Shown piece by piece: positions 1 to 8,587 of a stretch of DNA of 64,000 bases. Location of the stretch: the NCBI RefSeq assembly GCF_965184065.1, contig NZ_OZ239098.1. One strand, given 5' to 3'. The DNA is from Methylopumilus sp026399645 (GTDB lineage: Bacteria; Pseudomonadota; Gammaproteobacteria; Burkholderiales; Methylophilaceae). The notes beneath the pieces are model-generated. The model did no database searches and was not told the origin of the DNA. It worked only from the letters and a program-made list of their open reading frames with translations. Every line of letters begins with the position of its first letter. Within the stretch, counting starts at the first letter, position 1. The position numbers and the translations under genes were made by a program.

Positions 1-156
1 ACAGATAATAAAATCATTTACACCGTAATATGAGTAGATCTTTAAAATATGCCAGAGTATTGGCATATTACCGATTTGAATCATAGGCTTAGGTTTATTT
101 TCTGTTTCTTCTGAAATTCTGGTGCCAAAACCGCCAGCTAAAATAACAGCTTTCAT
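1..156 (-). CDS. rfbF: Glucose-1-phosphate cytidylyltransferase, N-terminal part (runs off left edge)
   Basis: Only the first 52 codons are in the window. They begin MKAVILAGGFGTRISEE and continue with KPKPMIQIG and PILWHILKIYSYYG, the nucleotide-binding start of the sugar nucleotidyltransferase fold with the wording typical of RfbF/DdhA. The family makes CDP-glucose from CTP and glucose 1-phosphate, the first step to CDP-dideoxy or branched sugars of O-antigens. The ATG overlaps the TGA of the upstream ABC transporter gene (ATGA), so the two are probably translationally coupled. The C-terminus is outside the window, so intactness cannot be judged. Confidence 0.85.
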   Translation of the reverse strand, partial: MKAVILAGGFGTRISEETENKPKPMIQIGNMPILWHILKIYSYYGVNDFIIC

Positions 157-1934
157 TGTCTCTCCTTCAACCCTTTAGTTAACTGGGCATAGTTATACTT
201 TTTAAATATTTTCCCATCTTTTAATTCTATGATTTGGTCACAATTTTTTAACGTACCAATTCTATGTGCCACAATTAAAATCGTTAAATCAGAACTTAAT
301 TTATTAATTGCGGACATTACAGAGTTTTCTGTCACAGAATCTAATGCGCTCGTTGCCTCATCAAAAATAATTAATCTTGGTTTTCTATATAATGCCCTAG
401 CAATACCAATCCTTTGCCTTTCACCCCCAGAAAGTTTAATACCTCTCTCTCCAATATTCGTATCTAAGCCATGTGATAACCGACTAACCAAATCAGATAA
501 CTGAGCCTGCTTAATAACATTTTTAATTAAATTGGCATCTATAGATTCTATTGGGAATCCTAATGCAATGTTCTCCTTAATTGTTGCATCTGCTATGTAG
601 ATATTCTGTGGTACATGTGAAATATTTTTTTGCCATTTGTATGCATTAGACTCATTTATTTTTTGACTATCAATAAACATTTCTCCTGACTTTGGTAACA
701 ATAGAGCCATGATAAGATCAACCAGGGTGCTTTTTCCGCAGCCGGTTTTGCCAATAATCCCAATTCTTGAGCCTTTTTTAATAATTAAATCAATTCGATC
801 AAGAACCACCGGTGAATTGCCGGCGTATGCAAAAATAACTTTTTTAAGCTCAATAAAATTATTAAATAAAAGTGGCTTTAATTTTGATTGTTTTTTAAAA
901 AATTTTGGTTCTGGCTGCTCCAGCAATAACAAAACATCGTCAAGAGTATTAATTCCTGATTGTATATTTGTCCATGAAATATAAAGTTGCTGAAGGACTG
1001 GCAATATTTTTTGTGCACCAATAGCAAGCGTTCCTAGAATTGGAATCGCGCTACTAAAGCTTTTATCGAGCATACTCAACCGATAAGCTATTATAATAAT
1101 GAAGATTGTCCCGAAGCTTTCAATAACCAGCCTTGGACTACTCCCAATAAAAACGCTGCTTGCTTGAGCGCCCCTAAGTTTAATATCTGTTTTTTTATAA
1201 ATATCACAATAGATCGACTGAGTACCATCAATCAAAACGTCTCTTATTGAACCCAGTCCCTCCTGAATAGACTTGATTGAATCGTTCAAAGAGGATGCCA
1301 TAACGTGGCTATTAAATTGAAGCTTCTTGTTTGTAAGGTATGCAACAAAAAAATAAAAAGAAGCAAATAAGAGCGCAGAAAGAATAGTAGCTTCAAGATT
1401 GACCATAGCCAGCGCAATTAGCATAAACACCAATAATGTAAAATAACTAATTAGATTTGCAAACGGCATAATTATTTGGCTAATAATATTATTTGCTTTG
1501 CTAGACATAGTGCTAATTATTTCACTGCTATTTTTATTGATATGGAAGCTATATGGCTGATGTAAAGTTAGCTCGTAAACTCTGCAGCTCAAATCAGATC
1601 CCAACGAATATGAAAATTTCGTACTAAACCATATTAAAAATAATCTAAGAAAACCACTTAATAATACAGACAAACCAAACAAAATTGAAAAAAACAAAAG
1701 AATTTTTTCTGTGCCAAAATAAAAAAAGTTTTCATAAATATAATTAAAAACCTTATTTTTTATTAAATATTCTGGATTAGCTAAAACAGACAAAAAAGGT
1801 AAAACAAGGCCTATACTAATAAGCTCTGATAAGGATGCAATTAGAGATAAAAAAATTAAAAATACAAAACTTTTCTTTTTTTTATGCCCAATACATTTCC
1901 AAAGTCTAATAAATAAATTAAATTTACTCGACAT
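153..1934 (-). CDS. ABC transporter, fused permease and ATPase (MsbA/PglK type)
   Basis: A 593-residue half-transporter. Hydrophobic segments lie at about 23-50, 75-102, 160-200 and 270-305. The nucleotide-binding domain fills 350-593, with Walker A GKTGCGKST near 395, signature LSGGERQR near 501 and Walker B LIIFDEATSALD near 521. The catalytic motifs look intact, so a functional exporter homodimer is expected in the inner membrane. Within a polysaccharide locus, between manC and rfbF, the likely cargo is a lipid-linked glycan or polysaccharide, but this rests on context only. It overlaps manC by 11 nt upstream and rfbF by 4 nt downstream, implying one transcript. Confidence 0.85.
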   Translation of the reverse strand: MSSKFNLFIRLWKCIGHKKKKSFVFLIFLSLIASLSELISIGLVLPFLSVLANPEYLIKNKVFNYIYENFFYFGTEKILLFFSILFGLSVLLSGFLRLFLIWFSTKFSYSLGSDLSCRVYELTLHQPYSFHINKNSSEIISTMSSKANNIISQIIMPFANLISYFTLLVFMLIALAMVNLEATILSALLFASFYFFVAYLTNKKLQFNSHVMASSLNDSIKSIQEGLGSIRDVLIDGTQSIYCDIYKKTDIKLRGAQASSVFIGSSPRLVIESFGTIFIIIIAYRLSMLDKSFSSAIPILGTLAIGAQKILPVLQQLYISWTNIQSGINTLDDVLLLLEQPEPKFFKKQSKLKPLLFNNFIELKKVIFAYAGNSPVVLDRIDLIIKKGSRIGIIGKTGCGKSTLVDLIMALLLPKSGEMFIDSQKINESNAYKWQKNISHVPQNIYIADATIKENIALGFPIESIDANLIKNVIKQAQLSDLVSRLSHGLDTNIGERGIKLSGGERQRIGIARALYRKPRLIIFDEATSALDSVTENSVMSAINKLSSDLTILIVAHRIGTLKNCDQIIELKDGKIFKKYNYAQLTKGLKERQ

Positions 1935-3396
1935 GAGAATTTACTTCCCGCCCGTATATATCTTCAAACCTCTCAATATCGTCCTCACCAAGATATTGCC
2001 CAGTTTGAATTTCTATTAACTCCAAAATATTTTCACTTCTATTAGATAATTTATGCTTTACATTACAGGGGATGTAAGTGGACTCATTTTCGTTAAGTGT
2101 CATTTCTTTTTCGCCGCAAACTACTGTTGCAACGCCTTTAACAACTACCCAATGCTCAGCCCTTTTTTTATGTTTTTGCAAGCTTAAGCTTTGCCCTGGA
2201 TTAACTTTTATACGCTTTACTTTAAAATTTTCACCCAAATCAATAGTGTCGAAATGACCCCATGGCCTTAAAACTTTTCGGTGTAAAGTTCTCTCTTCTC
2301 TTTTATGGAGTTCAAGCTTGCTAAATAAATTTTTTACATTCTGACTATCATTTAAACTTGAAATTAAAACTGAATCAGCAGTCTCAACAACAATTAAATT
2401 GTCTAATCCTGCCATTGTAACAAGCCGATCATTTGCATAAACTAATGAATCTTTTACATCATCTAAAATAACGTCTCCACGAACAACATTCCCACTCTTA
2501 TCTTTTTTTGATATTTTCCACAATGCATCCCATGAACCTAAATCATTCCAGCCAGCATCCAAAAAAAGAACTTTCGCAGGGTATAGAATATTTGGAGATT
2601 TCTCTATTACTGCATAATCAATTGATTCACTAGAAATCTTTTCATAGAGTATCGAATTAGGTCTGAAAAATACTCCATCATATGAAGATTGTTTATATGC
2701 ATTTTCAGTTGCATGTAATATGTCTGGTCTACAGTGTTTTAAAGCATCCAACCAGACTTTCGCCTTCATGATAAATATGCCGCTATTCCATGAATAGCTT
2801 GAATCCTCTATATATTTTTTTGCTGTTTCCAAATCTGGTTTTTCTTTAAATTCAGCCACATCGTATTCACCATTGTTACCTTTTTGATTTCCATTTTTAA
2901 TATAGCCAAAACCTGTATGTGCAGAATCAGGCCTAACTCCTAAAACTACTATATTTCCCTCGCTTGCAGTTTTTATAGCCTTATCTATAGTCTCTTTAAA
3001 AGAGGGTAAATTTTCAATAACCTGATCCGCGGGAGAAATAAATAATATGGGATCCTGCCCAGCTTCCGATGCCTTTAGCGCTGCTAAAGTAAGGGCTGGC
3101 GCAGTGTTTTTCATTAATGGCTCAATAATTAGTTTAAAATGTGTAGGGGGAAAATCCTTCATATGATCTGAAACTAAAAATCTATGTTCCTCGTTTGCAA
3201 CAATCAGCACCTCATTTAATTTTACATTTTCATTCGAAATATAACTTACCCTGTCTAAGGCTTCTTGAAACAGAGAGGAATCTCCCAAAAGAGACAAAAA
3301 CTGTTTAGGGAGGTTGTGTCGAGACATGGGCCACAAACGAGTCCCAGATCCCCCGCACAATATTACAGGTGTCACTTTAAAGATTTCTTTTACCAA
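1924..3396 (-). CDS. manC: Mannose-1-phosphate guanylyltransferase / mannose-6-phosphate isomerase
   Basis: A 490-residue bifunctional type II enzyme. The N-terminal nucleotidyltransferase carries GGSGTRLWPMSR at about 15-26 and LPKQFL. The C-terminal cupin, about 375-475, has VLRPWG, a histidine-containing HKKRAEHW segment and IPCNVKH, typical of the phosphomannose isomerase half. It supplies GDP-mannose to the surface polysaccharide. The 490-residue start is TTG, overlapping the regulator stop (TTGGTAA). A GTG seven codons further in is an alternative start, and neither has a strong ribosome-binding site. Family length is usual, about 470-490 residues. Confidence 0.92.
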   Translation of the reverse strand: MVKEIFKVTPVILCGGSGTRLWPMSRHNLPKQFLSLLGDSSLFQEALDRVSYISNENVKLNEVLIVANEEHRFLVSDHMKDFPPTHFKLIIEPLMKNTAPALTLAALKASEAGQDPILFISPADQVIENLPSFKETIDKAIKTASEGNIVVLGVRPDSAHTGFGYIKNGNQKGNNGEYDVAEFKEKPDLETAKKYIEDSSYSWNSGIFIMKAKVWLDALKHCRPDILHATENAYKQSSYDGVFFRPNSILYEKISSESIDYAVIEKSPNILYPAKVLFLDAGWNDLGSWDALWKISKKDKSGNVVRGDVILDDVKDSLVYANDRLVTMAGLDNLIVVETADSVLISSLNDSQNVKNLFSKLELHKREERTLHRKVLRPWGHFDTIDLGENFKVKRIKVNPGQSLSLQKHKKRAEHWVVVKGVATVVCGEKEMTLNENESTYIPCNVKHKLSNRSENILELIEIQTGQYLGEDDIERFEDIYGREVNSHVE

Positions 3397-3752
3397 TTTT
3401 TATCTATCATAGATTCATCGATATTTTGTTTTAGTTTTACCAATTCTATTTCTTCTTTTAAACGTTGGTATTCTTCTATTTTGCGTTTTAAAAAAGCAAT
3501 TGCCAATGAAGATTTCTCTGAAATTCCTTTGGGCGTAAGGATATATAGGTACTGCACTTTATTTGGATTTTTTTGGAAATTATTCATTTTTAAATGACCA
3601 ATGCTAACTAGGGCTTTTAAGCAATAATTTACGCTTCCTAAGCTTATTTCCATCTTATTTGCTAATTCCCTCTGAGTTGAATTTGGATTGTCTTCAAGCT
3701 GCTGCAACAATCGAAAATGCAGATCAGGATTAATAGTTTTTTTAAATTTCAT
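3390..3752 (-). CDS. MarR-family EPS-associated transcriptional regulator
   Basis: About 120 residues starting MKFKKTINPDLHFRLL. A winged helix-turn-helix (NPNSTQRELANKMEIS, then SLGSVNYCLKAL) is followed by a C-terminal helical, probably coiled-coil segment (LKRKIEEYQRLKEEIE). This matches the short MarR-like regulators found in exopolysaccharide loci. The ORF stays open 26 codons further upstream, but that extension is hydrophobic and unlike the family, so the internal ATG was chosen. It overlaps manC by 7 nt. A role in controlling this locus is inference from position. Confidence 0.8.
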   Translation of the reverse strand: MKFKKTINPDLHFRLLQQLEDNPNSTQRELANKMEISLGSVNYCLKALVSIGHLKMNNFQKNPNKVQYLYILTPKGISEKSSLAIAFLKRKIEEYQRLKEEIELVKLKQNIDESMIDKNW

Positions 3753-3872
3753 AATGATAAAGTAGCAAAGAAAAAAGTTGTTCAATAATGAACAACTAAG
3801 GTAAAATAAATTCACAAGAAAGTCAATCATGTATTGCCATAAAAAAACTATAACTCACAAAAACAATGGCAA

Positions 3873-4982
3873 CTAGTTACTTTTTTTATTCTTGATTAAG
3901 TTATTTTGAGTATGATTAACGACTGCATAAAAAATGCAATAAAGAGTAATAAATAAAATAATTGCTATCAAAATAAAAAGTGGTTTGTGATAAAACCAAC
4001 TGATTACCAGCAAAGGGAACGCCCATAGTCCGGCTAAAACTGGCGTAACAAGTGCATTTGCTATATTTTTATAGACAGGCTGTGGTCTAAAAAAGTGAAA
4101 CAATTTAAGATGCAAATGCGCTGTATCAGCATGATAAATTGAAACACCTCTGACCATTCGTCGCAATACACTAAAGACCACTTCGGTCGCAGGATAAATC
4201 AAAATCAGGACAGCTCCCCAAGGTGAAATTTCAGGGTGACGGCCAAAAAGAATAATGGTGAGCATGCTCACGATTAAACCTAAACTATACGCCCCTAGAT
4301 CCCCTAAAAAAATTCGACCATAGGGGTAATTCACTAACATAAAAGGAATGATAAGCAGTATCACACTAAAAATTAATGACAACATCGTAATATCGCCTGT
4401 CTTATAACTTAAGAATAAAAGTGCGCTTAATATAGATAAAGCCACTGCCCCACACAAGCCATTCACCCCATCAATCAAATTCATACCGTTGGCGACAGCT
4501 ACCATACTTAAAATATAAAAAAAGCTTATCCCGCCTTGAAGAAGAAGTAATTTTCCGATGAAGGGTATATCAGTCAATATGGGAAGTGGGCCTGTAAATT
4601 GAGCTCTAAATAACCAGCCTACAAATAGAAGTGCCAGTAATCGAATTGTGGGTTCAACATTATGAAAAAGATCCTCTTTAATTCCCATAAAAATAATTGG
4701 GATTAAACATATGAGTATGATCTTAAGAAGTTGAATACTTTCATTAATATTGGAAAGTGCCACAAAAGAAGCCAGTGACAAGATAAAAATGAAACCACCT
4801 AATCTTGGCGTTTCATTTAAGTGGATGCGCTGAATAGCTTGGTAAGTTTTAAGTCCTAAGTTTCGATAAAACTTTTTATGCCACAAATATGCCACTAAAC
4901 TATTTAAGACTAATGACATGCCCATAAAGATGAGAATGAAAGGATCAAACCACTGCATGATATTAAGATTCATAAACATCAT
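3873..4982 (-). CDS. WecA/MraY-type undecaprenyl-phosphate glycosyl-phosphate transferase
   Basis: A 369-residue polytopic membrane protein with around ten hydrophobic segments. Family landmarks are TPRLGG near 60, ANGMNLIDGVNGLCG near 165-180, RIFLGDLGAYSLG near 225-236 and a loop with histidines (HADTAHLHLKLFH) near 285. These belong to glycosyltransferase family 4, which transfers a sugar 1-phosphate from a UDP-sugar to undecaprenyl phosphate. It would start repeat-unit or O-antigen assembly on the inner membrane. Several Met codons cluster at the start (residues 1, 2, 4 and 9), so the exact N-terminus is uncertain. It lies 16 nt upstream of no overlap with rfbC, in the same direction. Confidence 0.85.
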   Translation of the reverse strand: MMFMNLNIMQWFDPFILIFMGMSLVLNSLVAYLWHKKFYRNLGLKTYQAIQRIHLNETPRLGGFIFILSLASFVALSNINESIQLLKIILICLIPIIFMGIKEDLFHNVEPTIRLLALLFVGWLFRAQFTGPLPILTDIPFIGKLLLLQGGISFFYILSMVAVANGMNLIDGVNGLCGAVALSILSALLFLSYKTGDITMLSLIFSVILLIIPFMLVNYPYGRIFLGDLGAYSLGLIVSMLTIILFGRHPEISPWGAVLILIYPATEVVFSVLRRMVRGVSIYHADTAHLHLKLFHFFRPQPVYKNIANALVTPVLAGLWAFPLLVISWFYHKPLFILIAIILFITLYCIFYAVVNHTQNNLIKNKKSN

Positions 4983-4998
4983 TTTAACTTATAGTCAT

Positions 4999-5556
4999 TT
5001 ATTGTTGATAAGGGAATAATTCACTCGATTTAAAACTTTGCCCTAAAAGATCTTTAGGTGATAGTTGAATATTCAAATTTTCAGGCCACTTAATACTTAA
5101 AGTCGAATCGTTCCATAAGATACAGCGCTCACTTTCAGGATGATAAAAATCGGTGGTCTTGTACAGAAATTCAGAAGTGTCTGATAGTGTTAAAAAACCA
5201 TGCGCAAATCCTTCAGGAATATAGAGTTGTTTCTTATTATCACTTGATAAAATTTCTGCAATATATTGCCCACATGTGGGGGATGATTCTCTGATATCAA
5301 CCGCGATATCTAAGACTTCGCCTTGAATCACCCGCACCAATTTACCTTGTGCATGCGGGGGTAATTGATAATGAAGGCCTCGAAGAACACCTTGAGATGA
5401 TTTGGAATGATTGTCTTGCACAAATAAAACATTTAATGACGTTTCTTTTTTAAAAACATCTTCTCTAAAGCTTTCAAAAAAAAAGCCACGTGCATCTTCA
5501 AATACATGCGGCTCAATTAAAAGCACATCAGGAATGTTCGAAGGGGTTACTTTCAT
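4999..5556 (-). CDS. rfbC: dTDP-4-dehydrorhamnose 3,5-epimerase
   Basis: About 185 residues from MKVTPSNIPDVLLIEPHVF. It shows the RmlC cupin pattern FEDARGFFFESF, QDNHSKSSQGVLRGLHYQ and KLVRVIQGEVLDIAVDIR, with the conserved HYQ histidine region. It performs the third step of dTDP-L-rhamnose synthesis. The reading frame is open for 34 more codons into rfbA, but family members begin at the MKVTP methionine, which lies 2 nt after the rfbA stop; that start is used here. rfbC, rfbA, rfbD and rfbB form a tight leftward block. Confidence 0.93.
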   Translation of the reverse strand: MKVTPSNIPDVLLIEPHVFEDARGFFFESFREDVFKKETSLNVLFVQDNHSKSSQGVLRGLHYQLPPHAQGKLVRVIQGEVLDIAVDIRESSPTCGQYIAEILSSDNKKQLYIPEGFAHGFLTLSDTSEFLYKTTDFYHPESERCILWNDSTLSIKWPENLNIQLSPKDLLGQSFKSSELFPYQQ

Positions 5557-5558
5557 GC

Positions 5559-6455
5559 TCAAATAATCTTTTCTTGTAAGATGCGTTTTAAATATTGGCC
5601 ATAACCATTTTTCAATAATGGAGCTGCAAGTTCTTCCAGTTCGTTTGCTGAAATCCATTTTTGACGATAAGCAATCTCCTCAGGACATGCCACTTTTAAA
5701 CCCTGGCGATTTTCTAACGTCGCAATAAATTGACTCGCCTCAAGAAGGGATTCGTGAGTGCCCGTATCTAACCATGCATAACCTCTACCCATCACTTCAA
5801 CATGTAATTTATTTTGATTTAAATAGAGTCGATTAAGATCCGTGATTTCAAGCTCATTTCTTTTTGATGGCTTTAGACTTTTTGCTATTTTTACGACATC
5901 TTGATCGTAAAAATAAAGGCCTGTTACTGCGTAATTAGATTTTGCTGTGATAGGTTTTTCTTCTAAAGAAATGACTTTATTTTTTCGATCAAATTCAGCA
6001 ACACCATAACGCTCAGGATCATTCACATGATAAGTAAATATGGTGGCGCCCTCTTGTCTAATAGAAGCATTTAAAAGTAGCTGATTAAAGTCATGGCCAT
6101 AAAAAATATTGTCGCCTAAAACTAAAGTGGAATGATGATTGTCAATAAACGATTCGCCTAAGATAAACGCTTGCGCTAATCCATCGGGAGAATTTTGCAC
6201 ACAATATTGAATATGAATGCCCCACTGGCTTCCATCTTTTAATAAAGCTTCAAAACGAGGAATGTCTTGAGGTGTTGATATCAATAAAATATCTCGGATC
6301 CCTGCTAACATTAAGGTGCTTAATGAATAGTAAATCATGGGCTTGTCATAGATGGGCAATAACTGCTTCGAGATCGATTGTGTCACAGGGTAAAGACGAG
6401 TTGCTGAACCGCCCGCTAGGATCAAACCTTTTCTGTTGTTTTTCATTTCTGTCAT
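5559..6455 (-). CDS. rfbA: Glucose-1-phosphate thymidylyltransferase
   Basis: A 298-residue nucleotidyltransferase with GLILAGGSATRLYPVTQ at about 9-25, followed by SKQLLPIYDKPMIYY, the RmlA hallmark. It makes dTDP-glucose from dTTP and glucose 1-phosphate, the committed step of dTDP-rhamnose synthesis. GDNIFYGHDF and EKP motifs of the active site are present. The start ATG directly abuts the rfbD stop codon; a second ATG three codons in (MKNNRKG) is equally possible. Length is usual for the family (about 290-300). Confidence 0.95.
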   Translation of the reverse strand: MTEMKNNRKGLILAGGSATRLYPVTQSISKQLLPIYDKPMIYYSLSTLMLAGIRDILLISTPQDIPRFEALLKDGSQWGIHIQYCVQNSPDGLAQAFILGESFIDNHHSTLVLGDNIFYGHDFNQLLLNASIRQEGATIFTYHVNDPERYGVAEFDRKNKVISLEEKPITAKSNYAVTGLYFYDQDVVKIAKSLKPSKRNELEITDLNRLYLNQNKLHVEVMGRGYAWLDTGTHESLLEASQFIATLENRQGLKVACPEEIAYRQKWISANELEELAAPLLKNGYGQYLKRILQEKII

Positions 6456-7340
6456 TTAATGAAAAAGTACTTTCAATATGCGTTTAACTTCCTCTTCCCA
6501 ATGAGGCAATTCTAGCATGAAGGTCTTTTTAATTTTTGTGGAATCAAGCCTTGAATTCATAGGACGTTTAGCTAAGGTGGGGTATGCATCACTTAAAATG
6601 GGTTTGATATCTTTAGATGTCATTAAAGTTTGAAGTCCTAAACGTTTCGTTTCATCCGTTATAAAACACGCGTAGCGATACCAATTCGTTTCATTATCTA
6701 GGGTCATATGGTAGGTGCCAAAATCTTTAAAATTAGGATCATTAAAAATAGTTTTTACAATGTGGTAAGTCACATCCGCTAATGCTTCACTTGAAGTAGG
6801 CGTGCCTATTTGATCACTCACTACATTGAGCGAAGTTTTTTCTTGGATGAGCTTCATAATCGTTTTTAAAAAATTTTGTCCGTGACTACTAAATACCCAG
6901 CTCGTTCTTAAAATGATATGTTTCTTGTATTGACGCACAGCCTCTTCGCCTTGCCATTTGGTTTGACCGTAAACCGATTGAGGATTAACTTTATCGATTT
7001 CGAGATAGGGTTCATGTTTTAGTCCATCAAACACATAATCTGTTGAAAAATGAATGATGGGAATATTAAGTTCAGATGCTTTGTCCGTTAACACTTGAGG
7101 GGCTTCTGCATTGATTTGATGCGCTAATAAATTTTCAGATTCAGCCTTATCTACTTGCGTGTATGCCGCAGGATTGATAATGATGTCAGGCTGAGTTTGA
7201 TCAATAAAAGCTCTAATCGCCTGAGGATCAATTAAATCAAGCATATCGCGATTTGTCGCAATGACTTCACCTAAAGATGCTAATTTTTTATGTAACGCAA
7301 AGCCTAGCTGACCATCTTTACCCGTGAGTAAGATTTTCAT
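6456..7340 (-). CDS. rfbD: dTDP-4-dehydrorhamnose reductase
   Basis: About 294 residues from MKILLTGKDGQLG, a Rossmann NAD(P)-binding start. INPAAYTQVDKAE and FSTDYVFDG are the characteristic RmlD segments, and VNPQSVYGQTKWQGE carries the YxxxK catalytic pair. It reduces the last intermediate to dTDP-L-rhamnose. The ATG overlaps the rfbB stop as ATGA. An upstream in-frame methionine seven codons earlier was rejected because family proteins start at the MKILLTG residue. Confidence 0.94.
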   Translation of the reverse strand: MKILLTGKDGQLGFALHKKLASLGEVIATNRDMLDLIDPQAIRAFIDQTQPDIIINPAAYTQVDKAESENLLAHQINAEAPQVLTDKASELNIPIIHFSTDYVFDGLKHEPYLEIDKVNPQSVYGQTKWQGEEAVRQYKKHIILRTSWVFSSHGQNFLKTIMKLIQEKTSLNVVSDQIGTPTSSEALADVTYHIVKTIFNDPNFKDFGTYHMTLDNETNWYRYACFITDETKRLGLQTLMTSKDIKPILSDAYPTLAKRPMNSRLDSTKIKKTFMLELPHWEEEVKRILKVLFH

Positions 7341-8395
7341 GAATATTGCTTTTCTACCCAATATTGGTATTCACCTGATACCACATGATTGACCCACGTC
7401 TCATGTTCTAAATACCATAAAACTGTTTTACGCAGTCCCGTCTCAAAAGTTTCTTGGGGTCTCCAACCTAAATCACGCTCTAACTTCGATGCATCAATCG
7501 CATAACGTCTATCGTGACCGGGCCGATCTTTCACAAAAGTGATTTGATCAGCGTAACTTTTGCCATCTGGTTTTGGTTTTAATTCATCCAAAATAGCGCA
7601 TAAAGTTTCAACAACCTCTAAATTTGTTTTTTCATTCCAACCACCGACGTTATAAGTTTCGCCAATGTGCCCTTGTTTTAAAACTTCACGTATAGCATTG
7701 CAATGATCTTTGACATAAAGCCAATCACGAACTTGTTTACCATCACCATAAATAGGTAAAGGTTTACCGTTGAGCGCATTCAAGATGCAAAGTGGAATGA
7801 GTTTTTCTGGGAAATGGTAAGGTCCGTAGTTGTTTGAACAATTTGCTGTTAATACTGGGAGTTGATAGGTATGAAACCAGGCCCTAACTAAATGATCACT
7901 TGCGGCTTTACTTGCACTATAAGGACTATTAGGTGCGTAAGGATGATTTTCATTGAAAGCAGGAGCTTTGTCATTGAGCGATCCAAACACTTCATCTGTT
8001 GATACATGTAAGAATCTAAATACTTTTTTAGAGGCTTCATCAAGATCATTCCAATAACTTCTTACCGATTCCAATAAATGATAAGTACCGACGATATTGG
8101 TTTCGATAAAATCCCCTGGCCCATGAATTGATCGATCCACATGACTCTCCGCTGCAAAATGAATGACGGCTCTAATGTCATGTTTCTTTAAGAGATTAAG
8201 GATTAAATCACGATCTCTGATATTACCTTTTACAAAATGATGGTGAGGATTCTGATTTAAGGAAGCTAGATTCTCTAAATTGCCAGCGTAGGTTAATAAA
8301 TCTAAAGAAACCACCTCTTCAGTCGATTGGCCCAACCAATCTAATACGAAATTAGATCCGATGAAGCCTGCTGCACCTGTGACGAGTATAGTCAT
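7337..8395 (-). CDS. rfbB: dTDP-glucose 4,6-dehydratase
   Basis: A 352-residue extended short-chain dehydrogenase. TGAAGFIGSNFVLD near 6-19 binds NAD, HFAAESHVDRSI near 80 and STDEVFGSL near 135 are typical, and SPYSASKAASDH holds the catalytic Tyr-Lys pair. It converts dTDP-glucose to the 4-keto-6-deoxy sugar. It is the first gene of the leftward polysaccharide operon, reading away from the 8.4-8.6 kb divergent control region, so the promoter for rfbBDAC and probably the genes beyond should lie there. Confidence 0.95.
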   Translation of the reverse strand: MTILVTGAAGFIGSNFVLDWLGQSTEEVVSLDLLTYAGNLENLASLNQNPHHHFVKGNIRDRDLILNLLKKHDIRAVIHFAAESHVDRSIHGPGDFIETNIVGTYHLLESVRSYWNDLDEASKKVFRFLHVSTDEVFGSLNDKAPAFNENHPYAPNSPYSASKAASDHLVRAWFHTYQLPVLTANCSNNYGPYHFPEKLIPLCILNALNGKPLPIYGDGKQVRDWLYVKDHCNAIREVLKQGHIGETYNVGGWNEKTNLEVVETLCAILDELKPKPDGKSYADQITFVKDRPGHDRRYAIDASKLERDLGWRPQETFETGLRKTVLWYLEHETWVNHVVSGEYQYWVEKQYS

Positions 8396-8587
8396 ATTTC
8401 TATAATATTAACTTAAAAAAAAATTAAAATTAAATTAAGATAACTGAAATAGTAATTTCACATTAACGCTTGAGTGACTATTTATTTTTTATGATTTAAA
8501 TCATAGATTTAAGTAAAGCATTTGTATTAAGGTAATATATAATTTAAACCAAAGACTTAAATTCCTTGCTGATTTAAAATCTCTAAA
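8396..8587. promoter_or_regulatory. Divergent intergenic control region of the polysaccharide locus, with a 14-bp palindrome
   Basis: This 192-base gap separates rfbB (leftward) from the O-antigen ligase-like gene (rightward) and must hold both promoters. It is extremely AT-rich. The clearest element is the perfect palindrome ATGATTTAAATCAT at 8491-8504, followed at once by related AT-rich words (AGATTTAAGT and later AAGACTTAAATT). No unambiguous sigma-70 box pair could be fixed by eye. An operator role for the palindrome, for example for the MarR-family gene at 3.4-3.75 kb, is speculation. Confidence 0.45.

Noticed and set aside
4999..5658. Longer rfbC reading frame overlapping rfbA by 100 bases
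   Set aside because: The first 34 codons run opposite in sense to family N-termini; the internal ATG at 5556 matches all RmlC starts.
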